DNA of 64,000 bases from CBDDHT01 sp965227905 (GTDB taxonomy: Bacteria; Pseudomonadota; Alphaproteobacteria; Rhizobiales; Methyloligellaceae). This document shows, piece by piece, positions 10,839 to 19,404 of this stretch (positions are counted from its first letter, which is position 1; each line of letters starts with the position of its first letter). A program made the position numbers and the translations under genes. The notes under the pieces are model-generated. The model did not search any database. It was not told the origin of the DNA and saw nothing but the letters and a program-made list of their open reading frames with translations. The DNA lies in assembly GCA_965227905.1 (NCBI GenBank), contig OZ245780.1:2790001-2854000 (forward strand). Reading direction: 5' to 3'.

Positions 10839-11648
10839 TCATTCCGCGCCTGTCCTGCGGTTCTGGGCCTGTTCGTAGCGGTCGCGGATCAGGAGGCCGA
10901 CGGCGGTGAGCACAATCATGATTGTGCCGATAGAGGCGATGGCTGGATCGACATTGTCGAAGATGCCGTCCCAGATCCGCTTTGGCAGCGTGTAGACATG
11001 GCGGCTGGTGATGAAGATCGCGACGATGATCTCGTCCCAACTGGTGATGAACGCGAAGATCGCACCAGCAATCATGCCCGGGCGCACCTGGGGCAGCAGG
11101 ATCATGAAGAGCGTCTGTCGTGCGTTCGCTCCGAGACTGCGGGAGGCCTGTTCCAGTCTCGGGTCGAGATTAACGAGGGATGCCGAAACGGAAAGGACGA
11201 CAAACGGCAATGCCTTCATCGTGTGAACGAGTACGAGACCCGGATAAGTGTCCAGCAGGTCGAGATAGGCCCAGGCCTCGTAGAATGCGACGGCGTGCAC
11301 GATGGGCGGCACGATCATCGGCAGCAGCATCATGATGCGAAGATTGCGGGTGAACGGGTGATTGAGGCGCCAGTTCCCGACGGCGAATAGCGTTCCCAGT
11401 ATCAGCGCGAGAAGTGCTGCAGATGTCGCCACGATGAGGCTGTCGCCAATACTGCCGACCCAGCCATTGTCGCCGATGAGGGATTCATAGTGACGCAGTG
11501 ACCAGTCGGCACCCGGCCAGGAGAGGTAACGCTTCGATGTAAACGATACAGGCGCAATGATGAGGATTGGCAGGACGAGGAAGCAGACGGTCAGCCATCC
11601 GACGATGCGGGCAAAGGAGTAGGGCGGGCGGGTGAGCTCTTGATCCAT
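10839..11648 (-). CDS. ABC transporter permease, PotC type
   Basis: A 269-residue permease with six hydrophobic helices and the binding-protein-dependent inner-membrane (EAA) loop near residues 165-185: EQASRSLGANARQTLFMILLPQVRPGMIAGAIFAF. The N-terminal RIVGWLTVCFLVLPILIIAPVSF with a following large loop is typical of PotC/PotI. It starts three bases after the stop of the other permease gene and precedes the binding protein by 39 bp, so the three are one operon. It would form a heterodimer with the 11652-12530 product and receive substrate from the Tat-exported binding protein. Confidence 0.9.
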   Translation of the reverse strand: MDQELTRPPYSFARIVGWLTVCFLVLPILIIAPVSFTSKRYLSWPGADWSLRHYESLIGDNGWVGSIGDSLIVATSAALLALILGTLFAVGNWRLNHPFTRNLRIMMLLPMIVPPIVHAVAFYEAWAYLDLLDTYPGLVLVHTMKALPFVVLSVSASLVNLDPRLEQASRSLGANARQTLFMILLPQVRPGMIAGAIFAFITSWDEIIVAIFITSRHVYTLPKRIWDGIFDNVDPAIASIGTIMIVLTAVGLLIRDRYEQAQNRRTGAE

Positions 11649-11651
11649 TCG

Positions 11652-12530
11652 TCAGCTCGCCTTTCCGGCGCTGCCGACATCCATGAACCGGCTCATGATG
11701 ACGGCCAAAGTCAGCACAACGAGCATCAGACAAGTGGCCAGCGATGTTGCCAGTCCCCACTTCAGCGTCTCCTGCATTTGCACGGAGATGTATTCGGCGA
11801 CCATCACCACTTTGCCGCCGCCGAGAAGGGCAGGTGTAATGTAGAAGCCCGAAGAGAAGATCATGACCAGGATGGCTGCCCCGGCGAGGCCGGGAAGAGA
11901 AAGCGGCAGAAAGACTGTGAAGAACGCGTATTGGCGACTGGCGCCCAACGCGCGAGCCGCCGGCACAAGCGATCGGTTGATTGTCTGCATATTGGCAAAG
12001 AGCGGCAGAATGGCGTAGGGCAGCATATAGTGCACCATGCCGATGATGACGCCGATATCATTCCGGACAAGCCTGAGAGGTTCGTCGATCAATCCGAGAC
12101 CGATGAGCGTCTCATTCAAGAGACCGCGAGGCTGCAGCACAGCGATCCAGGCAAAAGTCCGGATCAAGACCGAGATCCAAAAGGACAGGATTACAAGAAA
12201 GAAGAGCAGGCGTTGCTCCCGCTTCGGCGCATGAACCATTGCGTAGGCGGTGATGTAACCAAACAAGAGTGTCAGAGCCGTAGTCACCAGGCAGATATAG
12301 GCTGTCTTGCCCAGCACAGATTGGATCGCGCTGTTTTCGAGAATGACAGCGTAATTATCCAATCCCACAGTCGGTTCGGTTACCGATCGGATCATCACCG
12401 AAACAACAGGTGTCAGGTACAGCCCGGCAATAAAAACCGCCGGTATCAGCACCATGATCCAATAGGCCGAGTCCCTCAGGATCGGCGTTGCACTTGAGCG
12501 GCCTATGGTGGCATCAGCCTGCATAAGCAT
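11652..12530 (-). CDS. ABC transporter permease, PotB type
   Basis: A permease of about 292 residues with six membrane helices and the EAA loop ALGASRQYAFFTVFLPLSLPGLAGAAILVMIF near the C-terminal third; it is the PotB/PotH partner of the following permease. The longest frame begins upstream at 12590, inside the ATPase gene, but a start at 12530 or 12524 fits better: AGGGA lies two bases before the first and eight bases before the second, so 12524 is the better-spaced choice. Either start overlaps the end of the ATPase gene by 11-17 bases, indicating translational coupling. Confidence 0.88.
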   Translation of the reverse strand: MLMQADATIGRSSATPILRDSAYWIMVLIPAVFIAGLYLTPVVSVMIRSVTEPTVGLDNYAVILENSAIQSVLGKTAYICLVTTALTLLFGYITAYAMVHAPKREQRLLFFLVILSFWISVLIRTFAWIAVLQPRGLLNETLIGLGLIDEPLRLVRNDIGVIIGMVHYMLPYAILPLFANMQTINRSLVPAARALGASRQYAFFTVFLPLSLPGLAGAAILVMIFSSGFYITPALLGGGKVVMVAEYISVQMQETLKWGLATSLATCLMLVVLTLAVIMSRFMDVGSAGKAS

Positions 12531-13617
12531 CGTCCCTGGCTTCGGGACGTCCGGCCAGCGGAACCCCGCTTTCGAGATGCCAGCCCACATGAGTGGTTTC
12601 CCCGATACGGGGGCGCGGCCCGCCCAGCGGCATCGTCACCATCAAGTCCCCGGCAACTTCCGACTCGACCATCACCTCGTAGATCTGGCCGAAATAGCTG
12701 ACCTTGCGGATCACGCCTGGGATCTTGTTGGGATAAGCGTCATCAGTTGACTCGCACATGGCCAGTCGTTCTGGCCTTAGAGCCATGGAGAAGCTGCGTT
12801 CAACGTCAGGCGCCGCTTCGTGCCGGCGACGGAATCTCTGGCCACCAACGGAATAGATAAGCTCACCATCCTTGTGGTCGTCGAATTCGGCCGGCAGGAA
12901 ATTGCTCTTACCCAGGAAGTTGGCGACGAAGATGCTCGCGGGCTCTTCATAGAGCGCCTCGGGTGCGCCAAGCTGCTCGATCTTGCCGTCTCGCAGGATT
13001 GCGATCCGATCCGACATGGACAGAGCCTCTTCCTGGTCGTGGGTGACATAAATGAACGTCGTGCCGACCCGGTCGTGGATGTCTTTGAGCTCGCGTTGCA
13101 GATCCTTGCGCAAAGCCTTGTCGAGCGCGCTCAGTGGCTCATCGAGAAGGAGAAGTTCCGGTTCGAAGACCAGGGCGCGGGCAAGGGCGACACGCTGCTG
13201 TTGTCCGCCTGAGAGTTGCTGAGGATAGCGTTCGGCGAGATGTTCGAGCTGGATGAGTCTTAATACGTCCTCGATCTGTTCGTTTGCACGGCTCTTGTCG
13301 ATCCCACGGACGCGCAGCGGATAACCCACATTCTGTGCGACCGTCAGGTGAGGGAACAGCGCATATCCCTGGAAGACGAGGCCAAAGTTTCGCTTTTCGG
13401 GAGGCAATGCGGTGATTGCCCGCCCATCCAGGGTGATTTCGCCCGATGTTGGTTCAACAAAACCCGCAATGCTCATCAGCATGGTTGTCTTGCCCGAACC
13501 CGAAGGCCCTAGGAGCGTCATGAACTCGCCGGCAGTGATGTTGAGCGAGACATCGTCCAAAGCCTGGAATGTGCCGTAGGACTTCGTTACGCGATTGATA
13601 TTGAGCGACTCGCGCAT
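12514..13617 (-). CDS. ABC transporter ATP-binding protein, PotA type
   Basis: A 367-residue ATPase, first gene of the five-gene importer/hydrolase operon. Walker A GPSGSGKT is near residues 37-44, Q-loop LVFQGYALFPHL, signature LSGGQQQRVALARAL, Walker B LLLDEPLSALD and switch THDQEEALSMSDRIA all present. The C-terminal 130 residues form the TOBE-like regulatory domain usual for PotA/MalK relatives (FSMALRPERLAM). AGGAG lies upstream of the ATG with slightly long spacing. The LysR gene runs divergently from the same intergenic region. Confidence 0.92.
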   Translation of the reverse strand: MRESLNINRVTKSYGTFQALDDVSLNITAGEFMTLLGPSGSGKTTMLMSIAGFVEPTSGEITLDGRAITALPPEKRNFGLVFQGYALFPHLTVAQNVGYPLRVRGIDKSRANEQIEDVLRLIQLEHLAERYPQQLSGGQQQRVALARALVFEPELLLLDEPLSALDKALRKDLQRELKDIHDRVGTTFIYVTHDQEEALSMSDRIAILRDGKIEQLGAPEALYEEPASIFVANFLGKSNFLPAEFDDHKDGELIYSVGGQRFRRRHEAAPDVERSFSMALRPERLAMCESTDDAYPNKIPGVIRKVSYFGQIYEVMVESEVAGDLMVTMPLGGPRPRIGETTHVGWHLESGVPLAGRPEARDDAYAG

Positions 13618-13693
13618 GGGTTCGCGATCTCCTAGCCGTCGTAAGGGCCGTGGTTTGGCCTGACGCCAGTAGATGAGATGCGATCAATAAAAT

Positions 13694-13710
13694 CCAATAA
13701 TGTGAATTGG
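13694..13710. promoter_or_regulatory. Candidate LysR operator between transporter operon and regulator
   Basis: The 149-bp divergent intergenic region is locally AT-rich and contains the inverted repeat CCAAT-N7-ATTGG (13694-13698 and 13706-13710). A dyad of this size in the shared promoter is the usual arrangement for a LysR activator that controls its divergent neighbour. The site lies about 77 bp upstream of the ATPase ATG and 57 bp upstream of the LysR ATG. No binding data; the assignment rests on position and symmetry. Confidence 0.45.
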
Positions 13711-13766
13711 TTTGGCTATATGATAATTTTATGGCCTGGCAAATTGCCGATATAGGTGAGCAAGTT

Positions 13767-14663
13767 ATGAGATTGAGGCAGCTGGAGTGTTTTAAAGCCG
13801 TCATGGTAGCGGGCACGATGACGGCGGCGGCCAAACGTATCGGGACCTCCCAACCAGGTGTCAGCAACCTGATCGCGTCCCTTGAGCATGAGATCGGGTT
13901 TCAGCTTTTCGAGCGACAAAAGGGGCGCTTGGTGCCGACGCCGGAGGCCAACCAGTTCTATCAATCTGTCGAGCGCATCGTATCGGGCGTCGAAGATGTA
14001 CGCAGAACCGCCAAGCAGATCTCGGAAGGCAAGCATGGGTCATTGACGATCGCGGCGCTTCCGGGATTTGGTTTGAGTGTCCTGCCGTCGGTCATTTCCG
14101 ATCTTCGCAGCGACCGTCCCGGTGCCCGCTTCAAGATCCTGACGCGCAGCACGGATGCCGTGCGCATGATGATCCCATCCCAGCAGTGCGATATCGCCAT
14201 CGTTGAAACACCGATGGAAGAGTTGGTCGAGGAGGCGGAAGTCCTTCGTTTCGAATGCGTTGTTGCAATGCCTGAAGATCACCCCCTGACGGTTCATGAT
14301 GTTCTGACACCGGAACTGATCCGGTCCGAACCTTTGATTACCCTCTATCATGATCATCCAACCACCCTGCAGATCCAGCGCTCCTTTTTCGCGAGCGGTC
14401 TGCCTTGGGACCCGATCGTCGAATCGCGGTTCTTCGTGACCAATTGTGAACTCGTGGCGCGTGGGACAGGGATTTCTATCATTGATCCTCTGACCGCAGA
14501 CCAATACCTCCCGCGAAACATCGTCGTTCGCCGATACCAGCCGCGTATCGTCCACGAGATCATGATCACGTTACCCGGCGACGGTCCACATTCCCGACTT
14601 GCCGTCGATTTCGTTCAAGCGCTTAAGAACAAGGTGCAGCCATATTTGCTGAACGATGCGTGA
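13767..14663 (+). CDS. LysR-family transcriptional regulator
   Basis: A 298-residue LysR regulator. The N-terminal winged helix reads MRLRQLECFKAVMVAGTMTAAAKRIGTSQPGVSNLIASLE, with the recognition helix around residues 30-45; FERQKGRLVPTPEANQFYQ closes the DNA-binding domain. Residues 90-290 are the periplasmic-binding-like effector domain. Start 13767 is chosen over an ATG 60 bases upstream because the HTH normally begins within the first few residues and AGGTGAG lies six bases before it. It is divergent from the polyamine-type ABC operon and probably controls it in response to that operon's substrate. Confidence 0.9.
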   Translation: MRLRQLECFKAVMVAGTMTAAAKRIGTSQPGVSNLIASLEHEIGFQLFERQKGRLVPTPEANQFYQSVERIVSGVEDVRRTAKQISEGKHGSLTIAALPGFGLSVLPSVISDLRSDRPGARFKILTRSTDAVRMMIPSQQCDIAIVETPMEELVEEAEVLRFECVVAMPEDHPLTVHDVLTPELIRSEPLITLYHDHPTTLQIQRSFFASGLPWDPIVESRFFVTNCELVARGTGISIIDPLTADQYLPRNIVVRRYQPRIVHEIMITLPGDGPHSRLAVDFVQALKNKVQPYLLNDA

Positions 14664-14779
14664 CGCTGGCGTCGGCCTGCATTGTTGGGGGGCATTCTCC
14701 TAGTGAAGTCGCGTAATTGACTGACAAGGCAGGTGCTTGCCGCACCCTGACGCCGCCGCTATAAGCGGCCCCAACGGCC

Positions 14780-14883
14780 CTAGAGCAACGTGCGTCCGTT
14801 TGGACGCACGCGAGTTGCTCTAGCAGCTTAGAGTCGATCAACTTTTTTGCGCTTCGTCGTTTCCGACTAAGCGCAGGTTGATC
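14780..14883. repeat. Two adjacent long hairpins after the LysR gene
   Basis: Two separate dyads lie in tandem in the 253-bp gap before ndk. The first, 14780-14823, pairs CTAGAGCAAC with GTTGCTCTAG and, inside it, TGCGTCC with GGACGCA. The second, 14836-14883, pairs GATCAAC with GTTGATC and GCGCTT with AAGCGC, plus GTCG/CGAC near the loop. Neither has a proper T-run, though the first may end LysR transcription. They resemble the palindromic intergenic elements common in alphaproteobacteria. The hairpin at 46566-46605 has a comparable design with a different arm sequence. Confidence 0.75.
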
Positions 14884-14916
14884 TAGGGCACCAATCAACC
14901 AGGATAACGCAAGAAA

Positions 14917-15339
14917 ATGGCTATCGAACGTACACTTTCCATGATCAAGCCGGACGCAACGGCACGGAACATCACAGGCAAGATCATCGACAAGCTCGAA
15001 AGTGCAGGCCTTAGGGTCGTGGCGCAGAAGCGCGTGCATTGGAGCGAAGCACAGGCTCAGGAATTCTATGCCGTGCATAAGGAACGTCCCTTCTATGGCG
15101 ACTTGGTTTCGTTCATGACCTCTGGTCCGATTGTCGTTCAGGTGCTCGAAGGCGAAGACGCTGTGGCGAAGAACCGCGAAGTCATGGGCGCAACCAATCC
15201 GGCCGAAGCCGCTCCCGGTACGATCCGCGCAGAGTTCGCCGAAAACATCGAGCGCAACTCGGCCCATGGTTCGGACAGCGTCGAAAACGCCGCCACCGAG
15301 ATCGCACTCTGCTTCGACGAAAGCGAAATCGTGGGGTAA
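14917..15339 (+). CDS. ndk: Nucleoside diphosphate kinase
   Basis: A 140-residue protein with the full nucleoside diphosphate kinase pattern: ERTLSMIKPDA at the N-terminus, ATNPAEAAPGTIRAEFA, and the active-site NSAHGSDS with the phosphorylated His117. It transfers phosphate from ATP to other nucleoside diphosphates. Length and motifs are standard for the bacterial family. The only SD-like sequence (AGGA) is twelve bases upstream, so translation initiation may be weak or use another signal. The molybdopterin oxidoreductase starts nine bases after its stop. Confidence 0.97.
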   Translation: MAIERTLSMIKPDATARNITGKIIDKLESAGLRVVAQKRVHWSEAQAQEFYAVHKERPFYGDLVSFMTSGPIVVQVLEGEDAVAKNREVMGATNPAEAAPGTIRAEFAENIERNSAHGSDSVENAATEIALCFDESEIVG

Positions 15340-15348
15340 TCTGCCCCA

Positions 15349-17439
15349 ATGAACATTCAATCGCCTGTCTCGACCGCCTTCAGCACCTGTCCGCACGATT
15401 GCCCGTCGACCTGCGCCCTTGAGGTGGAGGTGCTCGGCAAAGACAAGATCGGCCGGGTTCGAGGCGCTAAGAGCAACAGCTACACGGCCGGCGTGATCTG
15501 CGCCAAGGTGGCGCGATATGCCGAGCGGGTACACCACCCGGACCGTGTGCTCTATCCGTTGCGACGAAAAGGCGAGCGAGGTTCCGGTGAATTCGAGCGC
15601 ATCTCGTGGGACGCGGCGCTCGACGAAGTCGCCGAGGCGATGCTGAAGGCCGAGCAGTCCCATGGGCCGGAAGCTGTCTGGCCCTACTACTTTGCAGGCA
15701 CGATGGGTCTCGTCCAACGCGACGGGATCAACCGGCTGCGTCACGTCAAAAAATACTCGGGCATGCATGCGACGATCTGCGTGCCGCTGGCGCAGGCAGG
15801 CTATGTCGCCGCGACCGGGACATTGAGAGGGCCTGATCCGCGAGAGATGGCCAAATCGGATCTGGTGGTGATCTGGGGGACCAATGCGGTCGCGACCCAG
15901 GTCAACGTCATGACCCATGCAACGCGTGCCCGAAAGGAGCGCGGCGCCAAGATTGCCGTGGTGGATGTCTACAACAATGCCACCATGAAGCAGGCGGATA
16001 TCCCTATTCTTCTTCGCCCTGGAACGGATGGCGCCTTTGCTTGCGGTGTCATGCATGTCCTGTTCCGCGAAGGCTTTGCAGACCGCGACTATCTCGAGCG
16101 CTACACGGACTGTCCCGAAGCGCTGGAGGCGCATCTGGATAGCCGTACTCCGGAGTGGGCCAGTGCGATCACTGGTGTTCCGGTTTCCGAGATCGAGTCT
16201 TTCGCGCGATTGATCGGGCAGACACCGCGAAGTTATTTCCGTCTCGGCTATGGATTTTCGCGCCAGCGAAACGGTGCGGTGAACATGCACGCTGCCGCCT
16301 GCATTCCGGCGATCACCGGAGCCTGGCGTCATGAGGGCGGTGGTGCGTTCCACGCCAATAAGTCGATCTTCAATTGGAATAGCGCCATGATCGAGGGCAC
16401 GGACGCCAAGGATCCGTCAGTGCGCATGCTCGACATGTCGCGTGTCGGTCCGGTTCTGCTGGGCGACCCCTATGACATCGGAGATGGGCCGCCGGTTACG
16501 GCGTTGTTCATCCAGAATATGAACCCGCTGTCGGTGGCGCCGGATCAGCGGAAGGTCAAGGCCGGCTTCGCACGGGACGATCTTTTTGTTGCCGTGCATG
16601 AGCAGTTCATGACCGAGTCGACTGCTGTTGCCGACATCGTATTGCCGGCGACGATGTTCCTTGAACACGACGATGTCTATCAGGGTGGCGGTCATCAGCA
16701 CCTGATGCTCGGGCCCAAGCTGATCGATGCGCCGGGTGAATGCTGGTCGAACCATGACGTGATTTGCGGCCTGGCCAAACGGGTCGGTGCTGAGCATGAT
16801 GGATTCAATATGACGCCTAGGGAGCTGATCGACTGCTCGGTCAAGGCGTCGGGCTGGGGTGACCTTCAGCGGCTGGAGCGCGAGAACTGGATCGACTGTC
16901 AGCCCGACTTCGACACGTCGCATTATCTCGGCGGCTTCGCGCATCCGGATGAGAAATTTCATTTCCGCCCGGATTGGGCGAGCGTGGTATTGCCGACCAA
17001 TGTCGGCCCCAAAGGTCCCACACCCGACATGCCTGAGCTGCCGGACCATTGGGATGTGATCGAGGATGTCGATGAAGACCATCCGTTCCGACTGGTGACC
17101 GCGCCTGCGCGTAACTATCTGAACTCAAGCTTCAACGAGACGCCCACGTCGCTCGCCAAACAAGGCGCGCCGACTGCGATGATGCATCCCGATGATATGG
17201 CCAAATGCGGATTATCGGATGGCGACGCGATCGCCATGGGCAACGAACGCGGCGAGGTGGCTTTGGTTGCCGAGACTTATGACGGCGTGCGACAGGGCGT
17301 CGTTATCGTCGAAGGCATCAATCCTAACGATCAGTTCCCGAATGGCGAGGGTATCAACACGCTCACGGGTTGCGACCAGGTCGCTCCCATTGGCGGCGCG
17401 GCATTCCACGATAATCATGTCTGGATCCGTGGTACCTGA
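15349..17439 (+). CDS. Molybdopterin oxidoreductase with N-terminal [4Fe-4S] site
   Basis: A 696-residue member of the DMSO reductase/formate dehydrogenase superfamily. Cys14, Cys18, Cys22 and Cys51 (CPHDCPSTC ... GVICAKV) form the N-terminal [4Fe-4S] motif C-x3-C-x3-C-x28-C. Later blocks VIWGTNAVATQVNVM, YGFSRQRNGAVNMHAAACIPAITGAW and a C-terminal molybdopterin-binding domain (FRLVTAPARNYLNSSFNETP) are typical. No Tat signal is visible, so it is probably cytosolic. The molybdenum ligand cannot be assigned confidently; a Cys in the HATICVPLAQAG block near residue 144 is a candidate. Electron partner and substrate are not encoded nearby. Confidence 0.87.
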   Translation: MNIQSPVSTAFSTCPHDCPSTCALEVEVLGKDKIGRVRGAKSNSYTAGVICAKVARYAERVHHPDRVLYPLRRKGERGSGEFERISWDAALDEVAEAMLKAEQSHGPEAVWPYYFAGTMGLVQRDGINRLRHVKKYSGMHATICVPLAQAGYVAATGTLRGPDPREMAKSDLVVIWGTNAVATQVNVMTHATRARKERGAKIAVVDVYNNATMKQADIPILLRPGTDGAFACGVMHVLFREGFADRDYLERYTDCPEALEAHLDSRTPEWASAITGVPVSEIESFARLIGQTPRSYFRLGYGFSRQRNGAVNMHAAACIPAITGAWRHEGGGAFHANKSIFNWNSAMIEGTDAKDPSVRMLDMSRVGPVLLGDPYDIGDGPPVTALFIQNMNPLSVAPDQRKVKAGFARDDLFVAVHEQFMTESTAVADIVLPATMFLEHDDVYQGGGHQHLMLGPKLIDAPGECWSNHDVICGLAKRVGAEHDGFNMTPRELIDCSVKASGWGDLQRLERENWIDCQPDFDTSHYLGGFAHPDEKFHFRPDWASVVLPTNVGPKGPTPDMPELPDHWDVIEDVDEDHPFRLVTAPARNYLNSSFNETPTSLAKQGAPTAMMHPDDMAKCGLSDGDAIAMGNERGEVALVAETYDGVRQGVVIVEGINPNDQFPNGEGINTLTGCDQVAPIGGAAFHDNHVWIRGT

Positions 17440-17545
17440 ATGTCAGACGGCATTGTGCTCTGAGAGCAAAGTGGCGGTCCGTGCTTGATCTCTCGGCGTT
17501 TGGTTTGTGCGGAGTCTCATCACCTAAGGACGCAGAACGTCCTTT

Positions 17546-17640
17546 CCCCTCATCCTGTCCTTCTCCCCAGGGAGAAGGGACGAAACCGCGATGTCCTTAG
17601 ACAGCAAGCCCTCTCCCTGGGGAGAGGGTTGGGTGAGGGG
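17546..17640. repeat. Interspersed palindromic repeat, copy 2 of 2
   Basis: A 95-bp near-palindrome with the same CCCCTCA and TGAGGGG termini and the same internal CTCCCCAGGGAG / CTCCCTGGGGAG arms as the element at 2794-2889; only the central loop differs clearly. Both copies sit between convergent genes, here the oxidoreductase (plus) and the rhodanese gene (minus). This is consistent with a REP-like family kept out of coding regions. Confidence 0.88.
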
Positions 17641-17693
17641 ACCAAGTCCCAAAAAACAAATCGGATCTAGGTCGGCAAGACGTAGTGGTTGCT

Positions 17694-18260
17694 CTAAGCG
17701 CCAGCGTGCGCAGGTGGTTGTTGCGGTACTGCCGTGACCTTGTTCCACGGCATGTAGGCAAGCAGCGATGCCATGGCGCAGGTGCCGCTTGCGCCGGCGA
17801 AAAACAGGCCCGCACCGACGAACGCACTCAACCCCATGAACCAGGGTGAGATCGTGACAGCGAGAGCAATGCCGAGCATGATCAGGCTGCCGGCAACCAT
17901 TTGAACCTGGCGCATAATGCTGATCGGGGCGTTGCGGTTTTCATTCACACGCAGCCCGGCCGCCCGCCAGGCCTTTAGACCACCTTCGAGCATGTAGATT
18001 TCCGCAAAGCCGCTCGCAAGGATCTGCGAGACGGCCGTGGCCGTCCGTGTTCCACTGGCGCAATGGAAGACGGCAATCTTGTCCCGGTCCTTCGGAAAGT
18101 CTTCCGGGCTGAAGCCAGACAGCGGTACGAGGTGAGCTTCGGGAATATGCTCGCGGACATATTCATCGGCCTCGCGAATATCGATCAGAACGGCTTGTCC
18201 ATCGTCTAGCCATTGTCGTGCCGTCTGGGGGGCGACTTTGCGGAGTTGTGTCTGGTTCAT
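17694..18260 (-). CDS. Rhodanese-domain protein with C-terminal membrane part (YgaP-like)
   Basis: A 188-residue protein with an N-terminal rhodanese domain (residues 1-105) and a C-terminal DUF2892-type membrane hairpin (two helices, residues about 118-160), the layout of E. coli YgaP. The active-site Cys67 is in FHCASGTRT, preceded by LIDIREADEYVREHIPEAHL. It would carry sulfur as a persulfide at the inner membrane. AGAGG seven bases before the ATG supports the start. It is divergent from the metallo-beta-lactamase gene across a 206-bp region with a palindrome, which suggests joint control of sulfide/persulfide handling. Confidence 0.88.
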   Translation of the reverse strand: MNQTQLRKVAPQTARQWLDDGQAVLIDIREADEYVREHIPEAHLVPLSGFSPEDFPKDRDKIAVFHCASGTRTATAVSQILASGFAEIYMLEGGLKAWRAAGLRVNENRNAPISIMRQVQMVAGSLIMLGIALAVTISPWFMGLSAFVGAGLFFAGASGTCAMASLLAYMPWNKVTAVPQQPPAHAGA

Positions 18261-18332
18261 GGGTTTGCCTCTTTGACAATTGCTGCCGGTCGGACGTTGC
18301 GACCGTATCGCGCAGGTGCTTGCCTCTTATTA

Positions 18333-18358
18333 TATTCAAAATATCGCATATGTGAATA
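18333..18358. promoter_or_regulatory. AT-rich palindrome in the rhodanese/persulfide-dioxygenase divergent promoter
   Basis: TATTCA (18333-18338) and TGAATA (18353-18358) form a perfect dyad with a 14-bp AT-rich spacer, in the middle of the shared upstream region. An AT-rich palindrome in front of a persulfide-dioxygenase gene recalls the operators of ArsR-type sulfide sensors such as BigR. No bigR-like gene is within the window, so the regulator would act in trans. The identification is by position and composition only. Confidence 0.45.
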
Positions 18359-18466
18359 AAAGAAACGTCATTTGCCTGCGACCGATCGTGACTCTTGATC
18401 TATCGCAGGGCGAATGCGGCCGTGATTGCGGTGAATTGGACACAGGATCAAAAGCGAGGACCCATC

Positions 18467-19330
18467 ATGACCCCCGATGTGAAAGCGTTCTTCGATGAAG
18501 CGACGAACACCATCTCTTATGTGATTTCGGACCCTGAAAGCAGCCGATGCGCCATTGTCGACACGGTGCTCGACTTCGATCCGAAGTCGGGGCGGACCGA
18601 CACTCATTCAGCCGATCAGATCATTGCTTTCGTGAAGGAGCGGGAGCTCAAAGTCGATTGGATCATCGAAACGCATGCGCATGCCGACCATTTGAGTGCG
18701 GCGCCGATGATCAAGGACGTTCTCGGCGGCAAGACGGCCATCGGGGGACACATCAAGGATGTGCAGAAGATTTTTAAAGACGTCTTCAATTTCGAGCGAG
18801 AGTTCCAACCGAACGGTGCTCAGTTCGATCATCTCTTCCAGGATGGCGAAACGTTCAAGATCGGCGGGCTCAACGCGCGCGCGATGCACACACCCGGGCA
18901 CACGCCTGCTTGCATGACCTACATTATCGAAGATACCGCCTTTGTCGGCGATACGCTCTTCATGCCTGATTTCGGCACGGCGCGGGCAGATTTCCCGGGC
19001 GGCGATGCGCGCATCATGTATCAGTCGATCCAGAAGATCCTGGCTCTGCCTCCCGAGACGCGCTTGTTCATGTGCCACGACTATAAGGCACCGGGGCGAG
19101 ACGTTTATGCGTGGGAGACGACGGTTGCAGAAGAGCTTGAGCGCAACATTCATGTCGGAGCCGGCGCAAGTGAGGATGACTTTGTGAAAATGCGGAGCGA
19201 GCGCGATGCAACGCTCGACATGCCGACGCTCATTCTGCCGTCCGTTCAGGTCAACATCCGCGCCGGCGAAATGCCGCCTGCCGAAGACAATGGTGTGTCC
19301 TATCTGAAGATCCCGATCGATCAGCTCTAG
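18467..19330 (+). CDS. Metallo-beta-lactamase-fold protein, Blh/persulfide dioxygenase-like
   Basis: A 287-residue metallo-beta-lactamase-fold enzyme. The metal motif THAHADHL gives His70, His72, Asp74 and His75; further ligands are in MHTPGHTPACMTY and GDTLFMPDFGTARADFPGGDA, which matches the ETHE1/Blh persulfide dioxygenase group that oxidises glutathione persulfide. Start 18467 is preferred over an in-frame ATG 72 bases upstream because the domain begins directly after it and GAGGA precedes it. The divergent rhodanese gene supports a role in sulfide detoxification. Glyoxalase II is the main alternative, but the GTARADFPGGDA segment argues for persulfide dioxygenase. Confidence 0.87.
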   Translation: MTPDVKAFFDEATNTISYVISDPESSRCAIVDTVLDFDPKSGRTDTHSADQIIAFVKERELKVDWIIETHAHADHLSAAPMIKDVLGGKTAIGGHIKDVQKIFKDVFNFEREFQPNGAQFDHLFQDGETFKIGGLNARAMHTPGHTPACMTYIIEDTAFVGDTLFMPDFGTARADFPGGDARIMYQSIQKILALPPETRLFMCHDYKAPGRDVYAWETTVAEELERNIHVGAGASEDDFVKMRSERDATLDMPTLILPSVQVNIRAGEMPPAEDNGVSYLKIPIDQL

Positions 19331-19404
19331 GCCGCGTCTGACAACTCAGTGAACAGCGGTCATCGCCGCTGGTGCTGTCATGTGACCGGTGCTAGCGTCC
19401 GCCG

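Noticed and set aside
14623..16353. 576-residue minus-strand frame across ndk and the oxidoreductase
   Set aside because: It is antisense to ndk and the molybdopterin oxidoreductase, which have clear motifs.
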